Positions 17,101-23,090 of a stretch of DNA of 23,090 nucleotides are shown here, in pieces. The stretch covers positions 1-23,090 of the forward strand of contig JAYQON010000045.1 in assembly GCA_038144835.1 (NCBI GenBank), read 5' to 3'. Position 1 is the first letter of the stretch, and each line of letters starts with the position of its first letter. Below the pieces are notes generated by a model. It saw only the letters and a list, made by a program, of their open reading frames with translations, was not told where the DNA came from and made no database searches. This DNA comes from JALHOQ01 sp038144835. GTDB taxonomy: Bacteria; Bdellovibrionota; Bdellovibrionia; Bdellovibrionales; UBA1609. The position numbers and the translations under genes are program-made.

Positions 17101-17255
17101 AGATGAATATCCTTGAGTAAGCCGGCACTGAGAACACCTTGAATTTTTAAATCTTTACCGGTCGGAATATATGGATCACAAGCAATGAGAAGACGCAAAA
17201 TTAAGATCAAGGCTATACCTTGAATCCATCTGCGTTTAATGTGAAGCACGATCAT
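14130..17255 (-). CDS. Large repeat lipoprotein (ELWxxDGT-type, beta-propeller-like)
   Basis: From the ATG at 17255 (GGAG six bases upstream; a GTG at 17270 lacks room for a site) the product has 1041 residues. A basic start and hydrophobic helix lead to the lipobox LIAC, with Cys26 the lipidated residue; Asp follows at +2. Two repeat types are visible. Residues about 164-530 hold four units of 92-94 residues, each starting VYK/VFKS and containing a GN(H/D)xxN-type motif and, in three units, an acidic Asn/Asp-rich stretch. The rest carries ELWxxxGT-type motifs (E about 585, 784, 838, 935, 985; EIW and QIW variants near 78 and 124) joined to LYF-type strands, as in ELWxxDGT-repeat proteins. 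Such proteins are thought to fold as beta-propellers at the cell surface or in the periplasm; function is unknown. Confidence 0.85.
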   Translation of the reverse strand: MIVLHIKRRWIQGIALILILRLLIACDPYIPTGKDLKIQGVLSAGLLKDIHLGSGQEVHSGWVQVNGVLYFIANNAHEIWSATQAGVASRKKDLGLRDSASTLIADERSISVATRFYFLVNGVQIWTSNGTTTSLVVELQDGNGVLSASAIGNHLYYQLSDYKVYKISDGNSAVQLTTGGNSFSAVVTFVPATTTMYFHGNHATNQKLYSHVGTSGSATEVKDLGGNASVRAGVVTGDDYYFQINDTDANEDDQKVYKSVSGGVAAEVKDDSGNSFVEDVSFAAGSATVYMYGNHATNHVVYAHSGSGAANSSLVGSLGTGASVGASALVGDDFYYQVTDLGGDESDNKVFKSVAGALATEVKDDAGNSFTQDVTLLAGETILYLHGNHLSDRKVYSHTGATTNNSVLVLAAGANAYVRDAAVLADDLYFQIEDSNANENDGRVFKSVDGASAAAAYIYSSGSTHFTADVSFLAGSSTMFIFGNDSTNTQGYAHKGVAGPATKVFTGGTGTLQTAKMKIVDDTWFFHGRTTPTGLFASDSGATAVSVTEFEPNQDDNSLCTTAYTPLAYGARLFFVANNGSAGCELWVTSGTAASTFMVKDINEGAGHAHPSDFTMLGSRLYFSASDNNTGNRGLFYSDSPYTTANKVTLTGADANANPRLLTAVGTKLYFGASVGGNAIVYAHAGTGAASSKSEAAGGTLLKMDPLVKPSIVALGSMAIIRGSPAGDNNYELYYSSSASAIGDAATLMKEINAGASADPILTKVIHDGSTLFFTADDGVNGRELWTTKGTSVTTAMVRNINQSSSAAADADPEQITLLGDSVYFVAVDGASALNDKELWVSSSPFTSATKLTSWTGASLINDLMVFKRRVLFTASDDNGTTIGLFSSDGTSAGTKRFYGGFSPLEPPKFNADFSLMNDSLFFVATTVNGDYGSELWRSTGTNTGTAMLEDLPSGSADGVADADGFSTLGNYLIFVGSDGTYGKELWYTSKSGGAPQMIFNVNPDESDSTAPQFLGKTSNSVYYLINDGDHGKALYRITEN
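15670..16766 (-). repeat. Four tandem protein repeats of 92-94 residues within the lipoprotein
   Basis: Units begin at about 16766, 16490, 16208 and 15926 (steps of 276, 282 and 282 bases). Each unit has VYK/VFKS, then NSF-type, (Y/F)xxGN(H/D), Y(S/A)H and DD(Y/L/F)YFQ-type segments; the fourth is more diverged and ends early. Similarity is clear in protein but only moderate in DNA, so the duplications look old. Confidence 0.8.
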
Positions 17256-17425
17256 TGGCTTCTCCGTCACTTCTCCGGCGCGAAATTTCAGCGTCTTCTC
17301 ACAGTTTACGCAGACTTATGCTTCACGAAAAAATAATTCTCCATCTCGACACAAACACCAGACCGACGAAGGGCGACAAGACTAGCCTAACCGATTGATT
17401 ATTAGGACGAACGATGAGGGTGCTC

Positions 17426-18847
17426 TCAAAAAATAGCGATTAACTGCAGAAGCAAAGCCAAGGCAATCAAAGGGACAGCCACAAAGCGCAAAACAAAACG
17501 CCAATGCCGAAAAAGCTTACCGCTGCTGGCAATTTCAGGATCGTCGAATTCGTTGCGGATAAGCTCTTGTTTTAAAACCCATGCCACGACCTGACTGACA
17601 ATCAAGGCGGTGATAGGCAGACACCAGTTAATCAATGCCGCATCTAAAAATTCAAGCAATCCCAAGCTCCGGATACGCACGCCTCCAAAAACACTTGAGG
17701 ATAGCGCTGGTACTACTGCGATAGTGAAACAAATCAATGCCGCGGTAAACGCACCTCGCGGCCGAGGCACGCGACGTGATTCTCTCCAGTTTGCCACCAC
17801 CGTCTCAAATAAACCAATGCTCGCCCCTAGAGAAGCCAAGTAAAGGCAAAGAAAAAAACCCACCCCAAACCAGATCCCTCCCGGCAGATCGCGCACCAAC
17901 CGGGGTACGGATTTAAACAACAGCTGAGGGCCGGCCAATTCATCTCCGCCCATTAAGGCCAATGGAAAAATCAAGACTCCAGCCCATAAAGAGATGAGCG
18001 CATCTAAAGCGCTCACCCGAAATCCAGCCATGGGTAAATAGGCTTTCTCACGCAAATAACTTCCAAAGGTCACCATCGTACCAAAGCCAATACTCAAAGT
18101 AAAAAATACGTGACCAAGAGCGTGACCAAGCGAATTCAGAGTGAGCTTAGAAAAATCAGGGTAAAATAAAAAGCGAAGCGCTTCGTCAGCGGAGTCCACC
18201 TTCAAGCTATTTACAGCGAGAACAATTAATAAAACAACAAACAGCGGCATCACATATCCGACCCATTTTTCTAAACCGAACTCTAGGTCTTTTGCGACAA
18301 TGACCGCCACCGTCAGTAAGTGTACACTCGTGAGTAGCAATTGCAGCCAGCCATTTTCTAATAAGACCCGCAAGGCTCCATCTGGAGCAAATCGACTGGG
18401 ATCAGAAACCGAGAACAAGAGCTGCATTAAAAAATGCAAAACCCAACCGCTGATCACCGCATAGTAAGCAAGAACGATCATGGTAATCATAAGACTAAAG
18501 TTACCAATGTTTCGCAGACCAAAAGTGACAACCGCAGGCAGTGCTTGCCGGCCCGCACGCAATTCACGCACCTGGTAGCGTTCACCAAGGAGCTTCAAAA
18601 GAGCGGGCTTTAAACTGTTCCGCGAAATCTTTCCCAAACTCAATTCGGCGATCAGAAAAGGCATCCCGATCAAAAAAACAAGAAAAAGATATAATAAGAC
18701 AAATGCTCCACCACCGTTTTCAGCCACCACGTAGGGAAAGCGCCAAAGATTACCCAACCCAAAAGCTGAGCCAATGGCAGCCATATAAAACCCGATGCGA
18801 GTTCCAAATACGTTGGTCTTTGAATGCGGCAAGTATTCAGCCCCCAC
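17426..18847 (-). CDS. Sodium-dependent transporter, neurotransmitter:sodium symporter (NSS/SNF) family
   Basis: The product (473 residues from GTG 18847) is a LeuT-fold membrane symporter with about 11-12 hydrophobic segments. The unwound TM1 motif AAIGSAFGLGNLWRFPY, with Asn33 and Arg36 matching the LeuT sodium-site Asn and gate Arg, and the following ENGGGAF are diagnostic. FFTLSIGFGTMVTFGSY (248-264) matches the TM6 substrate region. The family imports amino acids with Na+; the substrate cannot be read. The GTG overlaps der by 11 bases but has no room for a ribosome site. TTG at 18832, four bases after the der stop and eight bases after GGTGGGGG, may be the true start. Co-transcription with der is likely; a functional link is not evident. 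Confidence 0.92.
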   Translation of the reverse strand: MGAEYLPHSKTNVFGTRIGFYMAAIGSAFGLGNLWRFPYVVAENGGGAFVLLYLFLVFLIGMPFLIAELSLGKISRNSLKPALLKLLGERYQVRELRAGRQALPAVVTFGLRNIGNFSLMITMIVLAYYAVISGWVLHFLMQLLFSVSDPSRFAPDGALRVLLENGWLQLLLTSVHLLTVAVIVAKDLEFGLEKWVGYVMPLFVVLLIVLAVNSLKVDSADEALRFLFYPDFSKLTLNSLGHALGHVFFTLSIGFGTMVTFGSYLREKAYLPMAGFRVSALDALISLWAGVLIFPLALMGGDELAGPQLLFKSVPRLVRDLPGGIWFGVGFFLCLYLASLGASIGLFETVVANWRESRRVPRPRGAFTAALICFTIAVVPALSSSVFGGVRIRSLGLLEFLDAALINWCLPITALIVSQVVAWVLKQELIRNEFDDPEIASSGKLFRHWRFVLRFVAVPLIALALLLQLIAIF

Positions 18848-20159
18848 CTTTTTTCATCACAAAGATACGCAAAGGCACCCCTTTTAAGCCCCAATTCTCT
18901 TGAATTCTCTTTATTAAAAACCGTCTGTACGAGGGAGTTACCCCCTCGGGGTGATTTGCAAAGGCAATAAAGCTAGGCGGCGACTGATTGGTTTGAGTCA
19001 AGTAATAGAACTTCACATTTTCGGTGCCAAATACAGGTGATGGAGCCAGCTTAATAACTTCGGTAAAAAATTTATTTAGCTGGGATGTTGATATTCGCAC
19101 CGCAAGCTTGGCACGAATATCCTCAATTTTTAAAAATAAATCATCCACACCTGCGCCAGTCTTGGCACTGGTAAACACCACGGGCACATCTGCAAAAAAA
19201 TGAAACTCGCGAGCTACTTTTTCTCGAAACCATTGCTGAAAATTATCATGCTCTTTTCTCGCCGTATCCGTCTTGTTGGCAATGACGATTAACGCTTTAT
19301 GCGCTTCCAAACACATTTCAATGATTCTTGAATCTTGATGTGAAGGCCCAACATGTGAATCGATCACTAGAAGCACAAGATCAGCGCGCAAGAGTGCGTC
19401 ACGAGTTTTAAAGGTCGACAGCACCTCAACGCCATCTTTTTGCTTACCCGCACGCCGTAAACCCGCAGTGTCGTTGAGGATGTATTTTTGGCCATTGTAC
19501 TCGTATTCAGATTCAACCGCGTCCACGGTTGTTCCTGAAATATCAGAGACCAGCATGCGGTTTTCACCCAAAAGGCAATTTGCCAAGGAGCTCTTGCCCG
19601 CATTTGGTTTTCCAACAATGGCCAAACGGAACCCCTCACGCACATCGTGGTCGCCCTCTTGAAGATGGGCAAGAATCCATTCGACAACTTCGTCGATGTT
19701 GTAATCACGCTCAAAGGCTGCGGGCATAAGATCAGCACCGAACTCATAAAAGTCTGCCAGGTAAGATTCTGGCTCTAAAGTTCGATCACACTTGTTAACA
19801 ACGATCAAAAAAGGCTTACCTATGCTTTTAATGATTTGAAAGGCCGAGCGGTCTTCACTCATAATACCCGCGCGACCATCAACAACCATGACAATCAAGT
19901 CTACAGAATTGAGAAACTCTACAACTTGACCGCGAATCAAAGGCGTGAAGCCGTCTTTGGCGTCACTGATTCCCCCCGTATCTACAACTTCAAAAGATTT
20001 TCCCCACCATTCCGTGGGTTCGATTTGAATATCTCGAGTAACCCCAGGTTCATCACGAACCACGGCTTTGCGACTACGGGTGAGCCGATTAAAAAGTGTC
20101 GATTTTCCAACATTGGGGCGCCCGACAAGCGCCACACGTTTAAGCCTTGGCGACAACAT
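18837..20159 (-). CDS. der: Ribosome-assembly GTPase Der (EngA)
   Basis: Der is the double-G-domain GTPase needed for 50S subunit maturation. The 440-residue protein has two complete G domains: P-loops GRPNVGKS (13-20) and GKPNAGKS (183-190), DTGG (60-63) and DTAG (230-233), NKCD (122-125) and NKTD (295-298), followed by the KH-like C-terminal domain ending with a short basic/Gly tail. The ATG at 20159 has AAGGA eight bases upstream, within the end of era, which it overlaps by 20 bases. It is placed after era, so both ribosome GTPases come from one transcript. Confidence 0.97.
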   Translation of the reverse strand: MLSPRLKRVALVGRPNVGKSTLFNRLTRSRKAVVRDEPGVTRDIQIEPTEWWGKSFEVVDTGGISDAKDGFTPLIRGQVVEFLNSVDLIVMVVDGRAGIMSEDRSAFQIIKSIGKPFLIVVNKCDRTLEPESYLADFYEFGADLMPAAFERDYNIDEVVEWILAHLQEGDHDVREGFRLAIVGKPNAGKSSLANCLLGENRMLVSDISGTTVDAVESEYEYNGQKYILNDTAGLRRAGKQKDGVEVLSTFKTRDALLRADLVLLVIDSHVGPSHQDSRIIEMCLEAHKALIVIANKTDTARKEHDNFQQWFREKVAREFHFFADVPVVFTSAKTGAGVDDLFLKIEDIRAKLAVRISTSQLNKFFTEVIKLAPSPVFGTENVKFYYLTQTNQSPPSFIAFANHPEGVTPSYRRFLIKRIQENWGLKGVPLRIFVMKKGGG

Positions 20160-21039
20160 AGCCTAAATCCTTCATCATCGCGGAATTTTTTTGCCACCCA
20201 CGTTTTGCGCTGACTTTCAGGTCCAAAAAGACTTGGCGATCAACCAATTTTTCGATTTCTTTTCGAGCTTCGCTGCCAATTTTTTTTAGCCCTGAACCTT
20301 CTCGCCCAATGACAATAGGGCGATGATTATCTTTACCTACCAAGACTTCCGCGTGAATACGCACTAGCGACTCGTCATTTTCAAGAAAACGTGTGATTCG
20401 CACAGCCAAACCAAATGGAACTTCCTGATGTAGGTTTTCAAAACATTTTTCGCGAATGATCTCTGCCGACAACTCTCGCACACTACTTAAAGTGTAGAGA
20501 TCCTCATCGTAAAGAGGACCTTTAGCTTCAGGCAACAATTTCATCGCCGTTTCCAACACCAATTCCCGAACTGAAGAGGGCTCCTTTAATGAGGAGCCTT
20601 GAATTACTGGTACGTTATAAACAGCAAGCTTATCACGTAAAATTTGTGGCCGATGCAAAAGCGGTAAATCAGTCTTATGCACCAGTGCAATCCATGGCTT
20701 GCCCGAGTTCTGAACCATTTCGATAATCTCATCGAAAGCGACAGCATCCTTCTCATCGATATTTAGCACCGCAATAAGAACGTCGCTCTCATTGACCACG
20801 TCTTGGGCTTCGTCACGTAAAAAAGCATTCAAGCCCGACTTGGCTTTGATAACTCCGGGCGCATCGACAACTACCGCTTGATAATTCTGATCACTAACTA
20901 AGCCCACGACCCGCCGGCGCGTGGTCTGAGGTTTAGCCGTGACGATAGAAACTTTCTCTCCCACCAATGCATTCATTAGTGTGCTCTTGCCAGAGTTTGG
21001 CAAGCCGACAAGACCTATAAAACCTGCACGATAACTCAT
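20140..21039 (-). CDS. era: GTPase Era (16S rRNA-binding, 30S assembly)
   Basis: The 299-residue product has the Era layout: G domain with P-loop GLPNSGKS (12-19), the TTRRR effector block (39-43), then a KH domain with VIGREGSGLKKIG (243-255) for 16S rRNA 3'-end binding. Two G motifs deviate: G3 is DAPG (59-62) rather than DTPG, and G4 is HKTD (121-124) rather than NKxD, so the guanine-contacting Asn is His. The codon is CAT, one base from an Asn codon. The ATG at 21039 overlaps the rnc stop (ATGA) and has GGAGG four bases upstream. The rnc-era pair is common in bacteria and ties rRNA processing to 30S assembly. Confidence 0.96.
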   Translation of the reverse strand: MSYRAGFIGLVGLPNSGKSTLMNALVGEKVSIVTAKPQTTRRRVVGLVSDQNYQAVVVDAPGVIKAKSGLNAFLRDEAQDVVNESDVLIAVLNIDEKDAVAFDEIIEMVQNSGKPWIALVHKTDLPLLHRPQILRDKLAVYNVPVIQGSSLKEPSSVRELVLETAMKLLPEAKGPLYDEDLYTLSSVRELSAEIIREKCFENLHQEVPFGLAVRITRFLENDESLVRIHAEVLVGKDNHRPIVIGREGSGLKKIGSEARKEIEKLVDRQVFLDLKVSAKRGWQKNSAMMKDLGYVVAKA

Positions 21040-21734
21040 CTTTCCTCCGCATCAATTTTGAGTAAAGCCTGACGAGCAGCATCTTGCTCAGCAGATTTAC
21101 GCGATGGACCCTCGCCCACAGCCAAATTTTTATTTGCTACAATTACCTCATAATGAAAAACCTTGGCGTGCTCGGGTCCCTGAGTTTCTAAAAGCCTGTA
21201 TTCAGGGGTCATGCGATAGCGCTTCTGCGACCACTCCTGCAAACGCGTTTTAAAATCCATAGCGTACTGATTTTGCGGATCCAATAAAGACACACGTTTA
21301 GCAAACTCGCGACTAATCAACCCGCGCGCAGCCTCGAGACCCCCATCCAAGTAGACAGCTGCAATGACTGCCTCGAACGCCGAAGCCAAAAGCCTCGGTC
21401 GTGCATTGTCCCTCTGAGCAGCTTCGCTTTTACCCAAAAAAAGATGTTTGCCCAAATCTAGATCACGCGCGATTTCACTGAGAGTCGTTTCGTTGACCAA
21501 ACTCGCACGCCATTTGGACAGCGTGCCCTCTTCAACATCGGCGAAACCATTGATTAGAATCTCAGAAAGAAGCAAGTCCAAGACGGCATCGCCGAGGAAT
21601 TCCATGCGCTCAAAATGACCGGAACTCATCGACTTATTTTCAAAGTAAAAACTACGGTGAGTCAGCGCCACCTGCAGAAGCTGAGGTTGAGTAAAAACGT
21701 ACCCTAATCGGGCTTCAATTTCTTTCAACAGCAT
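21036..21734 (-). CDS. rnc: Ribonuclease III
   Basis: This double-strand-specific endonuclease processes rRNA precursors. The 232-residue protein has the signature ERMEFLGDAVLDL (42-54, with Asp49 at the catalytic position) and catalytic Glu121 in ASAFEAVIAAVYLDGG, then a C-terminal dsRNA-binding domain ending GPSRKSAEQDAARQAL. Ser118 stands where the E. coli enzyme has Asp114; I believe many relatives share this, so activity is still expected. The ATG at 21734 has only a weak purine-rich site upstream. The stop overlaps era by four bases, and 50 bases separate the gene from mtaB. Confidence 0.97.
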   Translation of the reverse strand: MLLKEIEARLGYVFTQPQLLQVALTHRSFYFENKSMSSGHFERMEFLGDAVLDLLLSEILINGFADVEEGTLSKWRASLVNETTLSEIARDLDLGKHLFLGKSEAAQRDNARPRLLASAFEAVIAAVYLDGGLEAARGLISREFAKRVSLLDPQNQYAMDFKTRLQEWSQKRYRMTPEYRLLETQGPEHAKVFHYEVIVANKNLAVGEGPSRKSAEQDAARQALLKIDAEER

Positions 21735-21784
21735 TTGAGATCATCCCGGGCTAACAGCCCAACTTAGAAAATGTTGACTACCAC

Positions 21785-23068
21785 TCAGAGGGACATAGCG
21801 TCAAGGACTTGCCCACGCAGTCCTCCCGAGGCGTCTACGGAAGTGACTCGCAACCGAACAAATTGATTTTCTCCTGATGTCACTTGATCCGTTGTGATCG
21901 ACCAATAGTCCGAGGATAAAAGCTTGCCATTACGAAGAGTTAACGCCGTTTTCTCTAAACCCACCTGACGAGCTGCCTCAATCTTAAACCGATTCTCTGA
22001 AAGTTGGCGTAAAGCCAGCGCACGAGCCTTTACCAAACCACGTTCTAAAACATCATCTCGACGAGCGGCGAAGGTCCCGGGTCTAGAGCTATACGGAAAA
22101 ACATGCATACGCGTCCACGGCAAGCGATCCAAACGCATATATGTATCAGCAAACTCTTCCTCCGTTTCTCCGGGGAAACCCGCAATCACATCCATCCCCA
22201 CATAGGCGCCAGGCACACGCGCGGCAATGTCATTTAGGCTCTCTTCCACGGCATCCGCGTCGTAGGAGCGCTTCATATCTTTAAGAACTTTACTGTTGGC
22301 GCTTTGAATACTCATGTGAAAGTGTCGACAAAGACGCTCATCTTGAAATAAATCAAAAAGTCTTTCACTCACCTCTCCTGGTTCAAGGCTGGTCAAACGA
22401 ATGCGAGAGATCAGAGTCTTGGTCAAGACAGCCTCAACAAGATCCTCCAACCCTTGATTGCCGTCGCGATAATCGGCAATATGTACACCGGTCAAAACAA
22501 CCTCGCGTACACCCTGTTCACACAATCCATTTATACGGCTTGTGATATCTGAGATTGACAGGCTACGGCTCTTGCCACGAGCAAATGGGATCACACAAAA
22601 GGTACAAAAAGAATTACAACCATCCTGAATTTTTAAAAAGGCGCGAGTGTGTTCTGCCTCCATCCCACCACCCGGCTCGAGATCCTCTTTTTTAAAAATA
22701 TTAGATTTATGTACACGCTCACGCAGAGATCCCACGTAATAGCGACGAATCAGATCTTCAAGTTGACCTTTGTGTGAATTGGCAACCACCAGATCAACAC
22801 CAGGTAGATGCGAAAATTCGTCGGTATCTACTTGCGCCGCGCATCCCGTAACAACAACCAAAGCAAAAGGATCCTTACTCTTGAGCTTGCGCGCGGATTT
22901 GACAGCCTCGCGCGTGGCCTCTTTGGTCACGGCGCAGGTATTTAAAATATGCACCCGAGGCTCATTTGAAGGCTCAAAACCACTTTTCTGCATTCGCGCC
23001 TGCAAAAGTCCAGAATCATAAGTGTTCACCTTACATCCGTAGGTGTGATTCTTAAAAGTTAGATTCAT
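21785..23068 (-). CDS. mtaB: tRNA methylthiotransferase, MiaB/MtaB family
   Basis: This is a radical-SAM methylthiotransferase of 427 residues. The N-terminal domain holds the three auxiliary-cluster cysteines Cys12 (YGCKVN), Cys45 (NTCAVT) and Cys76 (TGCAAQ), and the radical-SAM CxxxCxxC is Cys151/155/158 (GCNSFCTFC). The YGCKVN form and overall pattern fit MtaB, which makes 2-methylthio-t6A at position 37 of ANN-decoding tRNAs, rather than MiaB or RimO. The C-terminus (about 360-427) is a TRAM-like RNA-binding segment. The ATG at 23068 has no clear ribosome site in the 22 bases left in the window. It is the first visible gene of the rnc-era-der cluster, so one RNA-maturation operon is likely. 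Confidence 0.93.
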   Translation of the reverse strand: MNLTFKNHTYGCKVNTYDSGLLQARMQKSGFEPSNEPRVHILNTCAVTKEATREAVKSARKLKSKDPFALVVVTGCAAQVDTDEFSHLPGVDLVVANSHKGQLEDLIRRYYVGSLRERVHKSNIFKKEDLEPGGGMEAEHTRAFLKIQDGCNSFCTFCVIPFARGKSRSLSISDITSRINGLCEQGVREVVLTGVHIADYRDGNQGLEDLVEAVLTKTLISRIRLTSLEPGEVSERLFDLFQDERLCRHFHMSIQSANSKVLKDMKRSYDADAVEESLNDIAARVPGAYVGMDVIAGFPGETEEEFADTYMRLDRLPWTRMHVFPYSSRPGTFAARRDDVLERGLVKARALALRQLSENRFKIEAARQVGLEKTALTLRNGKLLSSDYWSITTDQVTSGENQFVRLRVTSVDASGGLRGQVLDAMSL

Positions 23069-23090
23069 TAGATCGAACCGCCGCCGCGCA

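Noticed and set aside
17256..17425. Promoter for the lipoprotein gene in the gap after the symporter gene
   Set aside because: No -35/-10 pair with acceptable spacing was found by eye; a promoter must exist here but I cannot place it.
21036..21734. RNase III with Ser118 at the position of E. coli Asp114, possibly inactive
   Set aside because: From memory, ASxxEA in place of ADxxEA occurs in many bacterial RNase III proteins; the remaining acidic catalytic residues are present, so I do not treat it as a defect.

Overview
The window carries Gram-negative chromosomal DNA made mainly of housekeeping genes. Outer-membrane and lipoprotein signals (a beta-barrel protein ending in Phe, a lipobox lipoprotein) sit beside a Bacillus-style PurS/PurQ/PurL split synthase and a PurF that keeps all four Fe-S cysteines. 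This mix, the dense overlapping genes and the ELWxxDGT-type lipoprotein fit the former Deltaproteobacteria, most likely Bdellovibrionota. That placement is an inference from gene content, not a computed result.

Layout. At the left edge (1-1426, minus strand) an LD-carboxypeptidase is joined by an ATGA overlap to the first part of a serine hydrolase that runs off the window; both suggest peptidoglycan turnover. A fumarylacetoacetate-hydrolase-family gene (1452-2048, plus) faces a type II sulfide:quinone oxidoreductase gene (2076-3296, minus). Next is a secreted protein of unknown function (3436-4272, minus) whose ribosome-binding site lies inside a perfect 9-bp hairpin.

Purine operon (4409-13117, minus). 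In transcription order it reads purM, an unrecognised Trp-rich gene, purB, purC, purS, purQ, purL, purF. Nearly every junction overlaps or is a few bases wide, and five of the eight genes start with GTG or TTG. It encodes de novo IMP steps 1 (PurF), 4 (PurLQS), 5 (PurM), 7 (PurC) and 8 (PurB, which also makes AMP from adenylosuccinate). purD, purN/T, purE/K and purH are not here.

Surface genes. An outer-membrane barrel gene (13300-14091, plus) is divergent from purM and convergent, across a likely bidirectional terminator, with a 1041-residue repeat lipoprotein gene (14130-17255, minus).

Right end (17426-23068, minus). A tRNA/rRNA-maintenance cluster is transcribed mtaB, rnc, era, der, followed by a sodium symporter of the NSS family. 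rnc/era and era/der overlap. MtaB modifies tRNA, RNase III processes rRNA, and Era and Der are ribosome-assembly GTPases.

No gene-free stretch exceeds about 185 bases, and I saw no tRNA, rRNA, CRISPR array, insertion sequence or phage gene. The most interesting leads are the unknown gene inside the purine operon, the hairpin over the ribosome-binding site, the purL/purF overlap that coincides with the PurF propeptide, the HKTD motif in Era, and the two-repeat lipoprotein.
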